In this document: piece by piece, positions 14,279 through 21,202 of the stretch
Layout: each line of letters begins with the position of its first letter
Numbering within the stretch: position 1 is the stretch's first letter
Virus record (IMG/VR): IMGVR_UViG_3300030110_000876
Coordinates: 1 to 35,184 of that record
Length of the DNA stretch: 35,184 nt
Strand: one strand, 5' to 3'
Source of the DNA: a virus
Made by a program: the position numbers and the translations under genes
The notes under the pieces: generated by a model
What the model saw: the letters and a program-made list of their open reading frames with translations, nothing else
Told to the model about the DNA's origin: nothing
Databases searched by the model: none

Positions 14279-14500
14279 TTACCCTTTCAACAACTTTAAT
14301 GTTTTCCCAATCTCTTTTTTAAGATAGAGAATATGTTGTTTTTTTCCTTTAGGCGGAATAATAAATATATCCCGCCCAACTGCTTTACATAAATAATCTA
14401 AAGACATCTCTAAATTATTTATTGTTTCATCTTTCTTAAAATCGCTAAATGTTTTCTCTAGCAAATTTATTGAAAAACTTACGTCATTTTCTATGGACAC
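14279..14500 (-). CDS. Hypothetical 73-aa protein
   Basis: A GTG-started frame (GTG 14500, with GAGG 8 bases upstream) overlapping the metallopeptidase stop by one base. The product begins MSIENDVSFSINLLEKTFSD and looks all-helical with a basic C-terminus (YLKKEIGKTLKLLKG). No motif is recognised. It is the last gene of the 15565-14279 early-type unit. Confidence 0.65.
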   Translation of the reverse strand: MSIENDVSFSINLLEKTFSDFKKDETINNLEMSLDYLCKAVGRDIFIIPPKGKKQHILYLKKEIGKTLKLLKG

Positions 14501-14937
14501 TATGCCACCTCACTATTGTTATTAATTTCATCGGCTCTAACGGTTAATGCAAAACTAACACATTCTTTTAAAATGCCACTATATTGACCATCTGTAATAC
14601 CGTAAGACATTAAAGCTTTCTTCATGATCTTATCGGCTGTATCTGTCCATACAATAGCATTACACATAGCAAACTTCCATGCACCGATTTCTCTCTCAAT
14701 CGTGTCATAATTAGATGTTTGATTAGAACCAAGAATGTGACCAATCTCGTGTAAAGCGGAAACGTAATAACCCGTATTCTTTGTAGGTCTAATGCAAATT
14801 GTTCTAGTTTTTTGATTTGCATAATAACGTGGTAACACTTCTTTTAAAGATTGATATTTTACTGTGATGTTATGCTTTGCACATAACTCTTGTACGTGCA
14901 AAGCCATATCAATACGTTTTACTAATGCTCTATTCAT
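14500..14937 (-). CDS. HExxH zinc metallopeptidase (ImmA/IrrE-like)
   Basis: The 145-aa protein carries YVSALHEIGHILG, the zinc-binding HExxH at His63-Glu64-His67, and a downstream EREIGAWKFA whose Glu81 or Glu83 is the probable third ligand. This spacing is like gluzincins of the ImmA/IrrE group, which cleave repressors. It starts at ATG 14937 in a TAATG overlap with GGAGG upstream. It sits beside a predicted cysteine peptidase in a unit with its own regulated promoter, so it may attack host or phage regulators (inference). Confidence 0.75.
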   Translation of the reverse strand: MNRALVKRIDMALHVQELCAKHNITVKYQSLKEVLPRYYANQKTRTICIRPTKNTGYYVSALHEIGHILGSNQTSNYDTIEREIGAWKFAMCNAIVWTDTADKIMKKALMSYGITDGQYSGILKECVSFALTVRADEINNNSEVA

Positions 14938-15347
14938 TATGCCACCTCCTTTGTATAATAAGATGAAACAGTACGTTCATCTAACCAAGTATCTCTTTGA
15001 ACATTGTCAACAACTGCAACTAAATGTTCTCTTGTTAAAACAAGCACAGAACCACTAGGTGCATCTGCCGACCAATTTCTAATTGAAATCTTTCTACCCA
15101 TTTTATCTTTTGGAGTGCTATGCCGAACAAAACCTTTTTGCTCAGCATATTTTCTCCAAACAACTTTACTATTTGGTAAGTCACCCATCTCTAAACCAAG
15201 ATTAAATAAATCTTTCATCGTAACCTTGTAATCTTGATCTAATGCAATAGAAAAGGCTCTAATCACACAATCACTAATCTTTGTTTTAGAAAAATACTTT
15301 GATCTACCACCGTCATCTTGGGTGTATTTACCTTTAAATTTACTCAT
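14937..15347 (-). CDS. Papain-like cysteine peptidase, predicted
   Basis: This 136-aa protein has SDCVIRAFSIALDQDY near the N-terminus (Cys27 as likely nucleophile) and REHLVAVVDN followed by RDTW, with His108 and Asp119 as likely partners. The Cys-His-Asp order and the spacing fit the papain-like fold seen in several phage proteins. It lies between the promoter-proximal 72-aa gene and the metallopeptidase, with GGAGG-NNN-CATAATG junctions on both sides. Target unknown. Prediction rests on motif reading only. Confidence 0.6.
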   Translation of the reverse strand: MSKFKGKYTQDDGGRSKYFSKTKISDCVIRAFSIALDQDYKVTMKDLFNLGLEMGDLPNSKVVWRKYAEQKGFVRHSTPKDKMGRKISIRNWSADAPSGSVLVLTREHLVAVVDNVQRDTWLDERTVSSYYTKEVA

Positions 15348-15565
15348 TATGAAACCCTCCTAACTAAAATGTTATCGCCATATGTTTTAGTGATAACTTT
15401 CTTGCCAACATCAAGATTGCTTACGTTGATTAAATCTTTTCTATCAAGATCAAATACTTGAGAATTAAAAGCACTTCCTAATACAATGTCATTAGTACGA
15501 CCATTAAATGGAATGTCATAAACAACCTCAAATTTTCTATCATTATCAATAATAATCTGTCTCAT
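15347..15565 (-). CDS. Hypothetical 72-aa protein, first gene of early-type unit
   Basis: ATG 15565 has AAAGGAG upstream. The product begins MRQIIIDNDRKFEVVYDIPF and looks beta-rich, with no recognised motif. It follows the strong promoter at 15606-15634 by about 40 bases and is translationally coupled to the cysteine peptidase gene (TAATG). Confidence 0.7.
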   Translation of the reverse strand: MRQIIIDNDRKFEVVYDIPFNGRTNDIVLGSAFNSQVFDLDRKDLINVSNLDVGKKVITKTYGDNILVRRVS

Positions 15566-15605
15566 AATATAACTCCTTTCGCTTTGTTTCGGTTAATATA
15601 AGATA

Positions 15606-15634
15606 GTTATATCGGAACAATAATTCAATGTCAA
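15606..15634 (-). promoter_or_regulatory. Sigma70-type promoter with operator-like spacer
   Basis: Minus strand: TTGACA (15634-15629), 17 bases, TATAAC (15611-15606). The spacer reads CGGAACAATAATTCAA in plus orientation (15613-15628), a GAA-N6-TTC member of the operator family at 8831, 11416 and 11480. The -35 overlaps the TGA stop of the upstream zinc-finger gene. It drives the unit 15565-14279. Confidence 0.82.
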
Positions 15635-15807
15635 ACGGTTTTTTTATTTTTTTTATCTTTTTTTTCTTTTTGTAGGTAAACCAGAACAAAACTCTCACAT
15701 TCTGGACATGATAAATTAGTAACCATACTATATTCTGACTCTTCTTCTTCTTCAATATCGTGATCACCACCCCAAATTAATTCTTTACTACAATGCCAAC
15801 AATTCAT
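15631..15807 (-). CDS. 58-aa zinc-finger protein
   Basis: ATG 15807 and TGA 15631-15633 give a product starting MNCWHCSKELIWGGDHDIEE, with CWHC (3-6) and CPEC (34-37) as a zinc-binding four-cysteine set, an acidic run in between, and a basic Lys-rich tail. The start overlaps the stop of the CmoA-like gene by 4 bases. Small zinc proteins with this CWHC...GGDHD look are frequent in phages; the function is not known. Confidence 0.78.
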   Translation of the reverse strand: MNCWHCSKELIWGGDHDIEEEEESEYSMVTNLSCPECESFVLVYLQKEKKDKKNKKTV

Positions 15808-16454
15808 TTTCTACCTCCCACTGCATAGCCCATAAAATTATATGACTGCCAAATCTTAGATACATTACCCAATTGTTTTAATTCTTCATTTAATTCTTTT
15901 TCTGTTTTACAAAACATTGAAACAGCCAACTGGGTGTCTTTATCCAGAATCTCCTGATCTTGAAAATTTGTTCGCTTTTCCTGTATATGCATTTTGTGTA
16001 TCAGGGTCTGTATGATTGTATTATCCAGATATACTTTCTCAGCAATCAATAATATTGCACCTCGATTGATACGTTCTTTTATTAACTTGAGCACACGCTT
16101 ACGTTTTTCTGATCCGAGGAACTGAAGCGTAAACATAGATATAATAACTGAAATATTGTTCGGCTCTGCTGGCAGGATTTCTTCTACATCTCCTAACCTG
16201 AAACCAAAACCTGAATGTATTTTTTTTAATTTATGTTTATCAACTCCGATATATTCACAATCGTCAGCCTTTGGCATCTGAGATAAAAACCGACCTGTTG
16301 AGCATCCGATGTCGATGACTGTGCTCTCTGGTTGAGCATATTCACATCCGATACCTGTAAATATTTTTGTTAACGAAGAATAGTTCGGGATCGACAACTC
16401 TATGTGTTTGTCAAAATCATCAATAGACGCAAAGTCAAATACCTTATACATCAT
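15804..16454 (-). CDS. cmoA-like: CmoA-like SAM-dependent enzyme (candidate carboxy-SAM synthase)
   Basis: CmoA converts SAM plus prephenate to carboxy-SAM. The 216-aa product follows the E. coli protein (247 aa) from memory along its length: SIPNYSSLTKI, motif I VIDIGCSTG (46-54), MFTLQFLGSEKR (107-118), LLIAEK (135-140), KMHIQEKRTN, and IWQSYNFMGYAV at the end. The N-terminus is shorter. At the place of E. coli Arg199, which binds the carboxylate, hand alignment gives Asp173, a serious caveat. It overlaps the DNA methyltransferase by 11 bases. It may make carboxy-SAM or another SAM analogue for that enzyme, or be a plain methyltransferase. Confidence 0.7.
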   Translation of the reverse strand: MMYKVFDFASIDDFDKHIELSIPNYSSLTKIFTGIGCEYAQPESTVIDIGCSTGRFLSQMPKADDCEYIGVDKHKLKKIHSGFGFRLGDVEEILPAEPNNISVIISMFTLQFLGSEKRKRVLKLIKERINRGAILLIAEKVYLDNTIIQTLIHKMHIQEKRTNFQDQEILDKDTQLAVSMFCKTEKELNEELKQLGNVSKIWQSYNFMGYAVGGRK

Positions 16455-17595
16455 TGTCTTGAACCTGTTTTATTCTTGTTCCGAGCCATTCCATAACATT
16501 GATAGACATTGCTCTACCACAAGCTTCATATCTTTTTGATACTGGAGCTTCTTCTTTTGGTTTACCTCTATAAGGTATTTGTGTGTAATTATCAGGTAAA
16601 CCCTGAAGCCTTTCGCACTCCAGTGGTGTTAACCTGCGAACAATCGTATTTCTAGCTACGCAGGGTTGTCTGTTACCACCTGTCATAGCTGTTAATGTAG
16701 GTGAAACCTCTTCTTTTTTAACTCTGGGAGCTCCTCCATCAGGTGATCTGGGTTCAAATACAACACAGGGAGAATTGTTCGGGTTCCTGACCAGCACAGA
16801 ATGATGATCATTAGCCGTAATTGTATACATAGCTCCATTTTGATTTAATCCACTGCCATTTGACTTTGAATGACCCGATGCAATAGCTACTAAATCAGTA
16901 GCAGACTTATAATCCCGAGCGGCTATTGTTCCTGCGATGTCGTCTTGAGTGTATTGATCGCTTCTTGTAAGGCGATGCGTAATTGTTCGGGTATCTTCTT
17001 CCCTTTTCTCCCTGCGCGGCGGAGTATCCCATGACAATGCTTCTCCGTTAAATAAAACCTTTGCTGGATTTCTCCAGTTTCTAGAATGTCCGACAACGAA
17101 GATACGCCTTCGCATTTGTGGGATTGCTCTTGGAAATCGTTGTGTTCGTATGTACTGAGTGTCAAGAACCCTGTAGGCGAACCCATACCCGAGTTCTGCC
17201 AACCCTCCAAGGAAGGAAGCAAGGTCTTTTCCTTCGTTAGATGACAAGACACCGGGGACATTCTCCCAAAGTACCCATGTGGGATTAAGTCTTTTAATAA
17301 GACGTATAAACTCAAGTGCGAGATTTCCTCTATCTGATTTAATCCCTTCCCGAAGTCCTGCCACGCTGAAGGTTGCACATGGTGTTCCTCCAACAAGGAC
17401 ATCTGGAGACTGTCCTCCGATGTCTTTCTTTTCGATTTTCGTAAAGTCGCCATAATTTTTCACCTCTGGATAATGATATTGTAAAACAGCGGAACGAAAA
17501 GGCTCTATTTCAGATACCCCTATACATTCGTAACCAAGTGGTTCCCAAGCTACACTAGCACTTTCTATTCCGCTACATATTGATAAAAATTTCAC
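16444..17595 (-). CDS. Cytosine-C5 DNA methyltransferase with Arg in motif X
   Basis: C5 methyltransferases flip out cytosine and attack C6 through a Cys. All motifs are present: I FLSICSGIES, IV GGTPCATFSVAG with Cys73, VI WENVPG with Glu111, VIII QMRRRIFVVG (160-169), IX RRLTPLECERLQGLP, X RYEACGRAMSINVM. The target-recognition region is about residues 190-315. Motif X normally has Gly-Asn-Ser/Ala; here Arg361 (codon AGA, 16515-16513) replaces the Asn. A basic residue at the matching place of M.MpeI (N374K) gives carboxy-SAM use. GTG 17595 overlaps the upstream stop with GGAAGG before it. No restriction gene is adjacent. Likely DNA modification; the transferred group is uncertain. Confidence 0.9.
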   Translation of the reverse strand: MKFLSICSGIESASVAWEPLGYECIGVSEIEPFRSAVLQYHYPEVKNYGDFTKIEKKDIGGQSPDVLVGGTPCATFSVAGLREGIKSDRGNLALEFIRLIKRLNPTWVLWENVPGVLSSNEGKDLASFLGGLAELGYGFAYRVLDTQYIRTQRFPRAIPQMRRRIFVVGHSRNWRNPAKVLFNGEALSWDTPPRREKREEDTRTITHRLTRSDQYTQDDIAGTIAARDYKSATDLVAIASGHSKSNGSGLNQNGAMYTITANDHHSVLVRNPNNSPCVVFEPRSPDGGAPRVKKEEVSPTLTAMTGGNRQPCVARNTIVRRLTPLECERLQGLPDNYTQIPYRGKPKEEAPVSKRYEACGRAMSINVMEWLGTRIKQVQDNDV

Positions 17596-17786
17596 GAATG
17601 TAACCTTCCTATTTTTTTTAATTTTTTTATAATTATATATTCTTTTTTATCGAGCTCCTTTAATTGTCTATCGCAAGAACCACAACTGACATCTGTTCGT
17701 CCTTTATAAACCCGACCTCTGGTTTGTTCACCGCACCAATCGCAATCTATATGTTTTACGTAGTATCTCCAATAAGCATCTGTCAT
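17592..17786 (-). CDS. 64-aa zinc-ribbon protein
   Basis: Begins MTDAYWRYYVKHIDCDWCGE with CxxC pairs CDWC (15-18) and CGSC (35-38), a four-Cys zinc ribbon, then a basic tail (IIIKKLKKIGRLHS). It overlaps both the primase-helicase stop and the methyltransferase start by 4 and 4 bases (ATGA, GTGA), so all three genes are coupled. It could be a nucleic acid-binding helper of either neighbour. Confidence 0.78.
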   Translation of the reverse strand: MTDAYWRYYVKHIDCDWCGEQTRGRVYKGRTDVSCGSCDRQLKELDKKEYIIIKKLKKIGRLHS

Positions 17787-19945
17787 ATGTTATCCCTCGC
17801 TGTTATTGCTTCATACTCTCCTCTACTCATTGAACCATTCATTGTACCAAGCCATTTACGACCTCCTGCTGTACTAAAACTAAACTTGTCTATTCGACCC
17901 TCTGTAATCAGTTCCCGAACAATTCCATCAAGCACTCGCTGGGATAGATTCGCCAGTGCTTCTGGTGCATCAGCATCAGTCATCCTACTATTTAAAGAAT
18001 CAGCTCCGCCCTGTTGACACAGAGCTCTGCCTTCACGTTCACAACGACTAATCCATTCATAAAGTGCAGTCTTTCTGGTATCCCGATTAGTTCCAGAGTT
18101 AAGCTGAAGCATATCTTCAGTTCGATCTACCAGCAATCCAGTATCCAAATCCCGAACAAATTTTCTTATCTGGCGTTTTGCTGGGCCATTTGATTTAACC
18201 ACTGCACCATCAAAGCATCTGTTTCTTTGATATTCTATGTTCAGTTCTTTACACTGACGTTTTGCTGTATTCTCATCCAATTGCCATAAAGCAAACGCAC
18301 AACGCACACCATCAACAATCGCTGACGTACCTCTGATAAGATTTCTGGCTTGTTCTGGTGTTGATATAACTGTATCATCTTTAACTTTAGTCATATGATG
18401 ACACATCATCACTGACGCTCCTGTTTCCGAACAAATTTTAGACATCAATCCTGTCAAGGCCGCACCAGCGGCTGGATCAGAGTTCACATCTGCGTGAACA
18501 AACGAAGCTAACGGGTCGAAGATAATAAGCTTCAGGTTATTAATCTGTAATATTTGTTCGTATATACGCTCGAACTCTGCTGAAGTTGTTAGCTCACCAT
18601 GTACGCTTTGCAGTACAGGAAACACACCACCAACATTAGGTAATGATACAACCCGAAGCTCATTCTCATAATCAAACCGTTCATTGTTTGGATCAAGACG
18701 TTCAATACGTCTATGCATCTCCGCTTCATCATCTTCTGCTGTAAATATAACTACATTACCAAACTCTGTAACATTACCCCCAAATGAATTACGCATCGGA
18801 AAAGCACCAGTAACCTTCATCGCTAAATCCAGTGTAAGCATGCCCTTTCCTGCATCACCCGCGGCTGACAATATGATCGGTACTCCCAATGGAAATGTAC
18901 CATCTACAATAAATTTTTGTTCGGGTGCAGAACCAACAAATCTAGATATAAGAAGACTGTCATCTAGTAAATTAATATTTTGTTTTGTAAAAGTGTTTGT
19001 AGTATTTAGAAATTCATTTATGTCAAAGCCTTCTGTTATAGCATCAGCAACATCCCATCTTTCTGGCTTACCTTTAGGTAAAGTAAGCATTTTAACTGAT
19101 TTGACATTTGCGTTCAGGGCTAATTCCTGAACAAGTTCAGCTAATCTTTTACCTGCTGGATCATTATCAGCCCACAGGATAAGTTCTTTACCCTGTAATG
19201 GAGAGAAATCATACTGTGAAGCTGATTTCTTTGTTAACATTCCCGCTCCACCCATTGTACAGGTTGCTGTATATCCTAAATTATTTAAAGCATCAGCACA
19301 TTTCTCACCTTCTACCCATATTACTGTGTCTGAAGCAGAAATGTTCGGGATATTGTACAGGGGTCTGACATCAGGCATACGAGGATATGGGTGGTCGCCA
19401 GTAAACTGCCTAAACTCTTTCTTTGGTTTACCATGTGTATCTAATACAGGATTGCCAGCACCATCACGAACAAGGTATTTACGAACCGAACAAATTATCT
19501 GATTGTCTGAGTTTTTGTATAAATATTCCGAATCGTAAGGTGTTTGTCTGTTAATCTGTACTTTAACTGGGTTTTCAGGAGTTTCATCCCGAACAAATTT
19601 CTGAGGTTCACCTATATACTCAGAAAACATCTCTTTAATTTCAGGAAACCTAAGACCTCTACCCTCCATCAATATCTTAACGATACCTCCGATCCCGACA
19701 CCACCATTGAAGTCTTGTCCTTTCATAAAGTATGGACTTCTTGGATTAATATCTATCTTCAGGGATTTACCCTGTTCTCCTGAAGTTGATCCGATTGTAA
19801 ATAAATCACCAGTTACTCTTCCTTGAGGAAAAGTATTACGAAGCACATCTATCTGTACTTGTCTTGGTACTTTTTGACTAATCTCTTCGACTAATTCACT
19901 TGCTGACATACTAGATTTAGTATTGTCAAATGGTAAAATACGCAT
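17783..19945 (-). CDS. TOPRIM primase / RepA-like helicase fusion
   Basis: A 720-aa replication protein. A TOPRIM primase domain has VIWVEGEKCADAL (Glu212) and LILWADNDPAGK (Asp260, Asp262). A RecA-fold helicase follows: Walker A AAGDAGKGML (361-370), Walker B LIIFDPLASF (473-482) and sensor CHHMTK (515-520). No N-terminal zinc finger is seen. The last part (about 630-720) looks like a winged-helix module. ATG 19945 has AGGAG about 9 bases upstream. It would unwind and prime DNA at the fork, with the SF2 helicase and Cas4-like nuclease upstream in the same unit. The gene carries seven copies of the CCGAACA word. Confidence 0.92.
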   Translation of the reverse strand: MRILPFDNTKSSMSASELVEEISQKVPRQVQIDVLRNTFPQGRVTGDLFTIGSTSGEQGKSLKIDINPRSPYFMKGQDFNGGVGIGGIVKILMEGRGLRFPEIKEMFSEYIGEPQKFVRDETPENPVKVQINRQTPYDSEYLYKNSDNQIICSVRKYLVRDGAGNPVLDTHGKPKKEFRQFTGDHPYPRMPDVRPLYNIPNISASDTVIWVEGEKCADALNNLGYTATCTMGGAGMLTKKSASQYDFSPLQGKELILWADNDPAGKRLAELVQELALNANVKSVKMLTLPKGKPERWDVADAITEGFDINEFLNTTNTFTKQNINLLDDSLLISRFVGSAPEQKFIVDGTFPLGVPIILSAAGDAGKGMLTLDLAMKVTGAFPMRNSFGGNVTEFGNVVIFTAEDDEAEMHRRIERLDPNNERFDYENELRVVSLPNVGGVFPVLQSVHGELTTSAEFERIYEQILQINNLKLIIFDPLASFVHADVNSDPAAGAALTGLMSKICSETGASVMMCHHMTKVKDDTVISTPEQARNLIRGTSAIVDGVRCAFALWQLDENTAKRQCKELNIEYQRNRCFDGAVVKSNGPAKRQIRKFVRDLDTGLLVDRTEDMLQLNSGTNRDTRKTALYEWISRCEREGRALCQQGGADSLNSRMTDADAPEALANLSQRVLDGIVRELITEGRIDKFSFSTAGGRKWLGTMNGSMSRGEYEAITARDNI

Positions 19946-19970
19946 TATATTGTACTCCTATACACCTTTT

Positions 19971-19998
19971 AACCCGAGCAACTAACCTTGTTCGGGTT
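19971..19998. repeat. 11-bp inverted repeat over the nuclease stop codon
   Basis: AACCCGAGCAA (19971-19981) and TTGTTCGGGTT (19988-19998) pair with one G-U in plus-strand RNA; the TAG stop of the nuclease gene lies in the loop. One arm is a CCGAACA word. No T-run follows on either strand, so it is not a classic terminator. Confidence 0.6.
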
Positions 19999-20689
19999 TC
20001 TCCCAGCAACTATTTTTAAACTCACACCTCTTGCATAAAAAGTAATCAGAGTTCATAGCAACTCTGGGTAAAATTTCATTATGCTTAACTGCTGTTAAAA
20101 TTTCAACAGCTTTATCACTTGTCTTTTGAGCCAGAGCTTTATCAAAAGGAACCAACTCATAATAAATTTCACAATTATTTTTGTTAACCACTGTAAATAA
20201 AGCAGGATTATCTGTCAAATCCATGTACGCCTGATACAATGCAATCTGTGAAGCATATGTCAAATTAACCTCCTTTACACCTTTCCGAACAAATTCATTA
20301 AAACTTTTATCATTTGCTGATTTACACTCCCATAGCATAGGATACTTTACCCCCTCAGGTCCAGAACAAATTACACCATCTATGTGACCTTTAACCTGAT
20401 CATCTGCTATTGAGAAACCAAATTGTTCGCCATTTTTGTCTGTAGCTCTTAGATCAAATCCTGCTTTTGTTAACCAACCATGAGCCATGTCCTCAATCAC
20501 ATGACCGAACTGAAATATTCTTAGTAACTTAGCACTGAACTCGCTGTCTTTATCGGGTTCTTGACCCATATACCTATATTGTATTTTACGAGAACAAGCA
20601 TCACCCAAAGAAGAAGCACCAAGATAAGTTCTTTTCTTTTGCTTTTTATTATAATCTTGTATTGATAAATCAACTGCTTCTTGTATCAT
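19982..20689 (-). CDS. Cas4/RecB-like PD-(D/E)XK nuclease
   Basis: A 235-aa nuclease: GASSLGDACSRK with Cys32, FGHVIEDM (61-68), GHIDGVI with Asp104, and LWECKSAN with Glu121 and Lys123, the PD-(D/E)XK core. Near the C-terminus CKRCEFKNSCW adds Cys219, 222 and 228, which with Cys32 form the iron-sulphur cluster pattern of Cas4-type exonucleases. I chose ATG 20689; the frame is open to 20782 but that would overlap the upstream gene by over 100 bases. Likely processes DNA ends for recombination or replication together with Sak4. No CRISPR is present. Confidence 0.82.
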   Translation of the reverse strand: MIQEAVDLSIQDYNKKQKKRTYLGASSLGDACSRKIQYRYMGQEPDKDSEFSAKLLRIFQFGHVIEDMAHGWLTKAGFDLRATDKNGEQFGFSIADDQVKGHIDGVICSGPEGVKYPMLWECKSANDKSFNEFVRKGVKEVNLTYASQIALYQAYMDLTDNPALFTVVNKNNCEIYYELVPFDKALAQKTSDKAVEILTAVKHNEILPRVAMNSDYFLCKRCEFKNSCWEKPEQG

Positions 20690-20945
20690 CTTGTACGTTT
20701 TTTCCAAATGGGAACTCTGCTTCTTTGTCACTGATGTTAAATTTGAGCCAGATTGCTGCCAAATAAGTTTCGATAAGTTCATTTTCTATTCCTTCCATTC
20801 TTTGTATAGACATGATCAAGTATAACACATCTTGTTCATCAAGTTCCGTAAACTTCTTGTTCCAGCCAATTTGACCGAACAATTTTCCAACTTTCTTTAG
20901 TGTATTGTCGGATCGTTCTCCGAGTCCACCATGTGATTTCTCCAT
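20670..20945 (-). CDS. Hypothetical 91-aa protein
   Basis: ATG 20945 with AAAGGAG about 10 bases upstream. The product begins MEKSHGGLGERSDNTLKKVG and has a hydrophobic helical middle (DEQDVLYLIMSIQRMEG). Its start overlaps the upstream gene by 49 bases and its stop overlaps the nuclease by 20. No motif is recognised. Confidence 0.6.
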   Translation of the reverse strand: MEKSHGGLGERSDNTLKKVGKLFGQIGWNKKFTELDEQDVLYLIMSIQRMEGIENELIETYLAAIWLKFNISDKEAEFPFGKNVQDDTRSS

Positions 20946-21202
20946 TGCAAACCAACTCCTTTCTCATCCTTTATTGTTATGAAAGAGAAAGTAAACAATT
21001 CATCTCCCTGCCACAAAACAATTGCATATCCTGATTCTGGAAAATCTTCTTCAGGAATTTTATCTAACATATCATCAATCTTTTTAGTAATTCTGTCGAT
21101 TATCTCATCTTCTGAACCATTCACATCTATAGATGTAAAAAAATTTATATTATCTGGTTCGCCATTACTATTAACTACCATCTTTACTTCTACTACAGAC
21201 AT
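20897..21202 (-). CDS. Hypothetical 101-aa protein
   Basis: An acidic, mixed alpha/beta protein beginning MSVVEVKMVVNSNGEPDNIN, with AIVLWQGDELFTFSFITIKD later. Its ATG overlaps the helicase stop (TAATG). It has no motif I recognise. It may be a small partner of the helicase or nuclease judging by coupling alone. Confidence 0.65.
   Translation of the reverse strand: MSVVEVKMVVNSNGEPDNINFFTSIDVNGSEDEIIDRITKKIDDMLDKIPEEDFPESGYAIVLWQGDELFTFSFITIKDEKGVGLQWRNHMVDSENDPTIH

Noticed and set aside
15546-15770. A 74-codon Lys-rich frame across the promoter at 15606-15634
   Set aside because: It overlaps the promoter and the clear four-Cys zinc-finger gene at 15631-15807, which has the better start and motif content.
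16923-17453. A 176-codon open frame overlapping the methyltransferase gene on the same strand
   Set aside because: It lies wholly inside a gene with all C5 methyltransferase motifs, has no family features and no good ribosome binding site.
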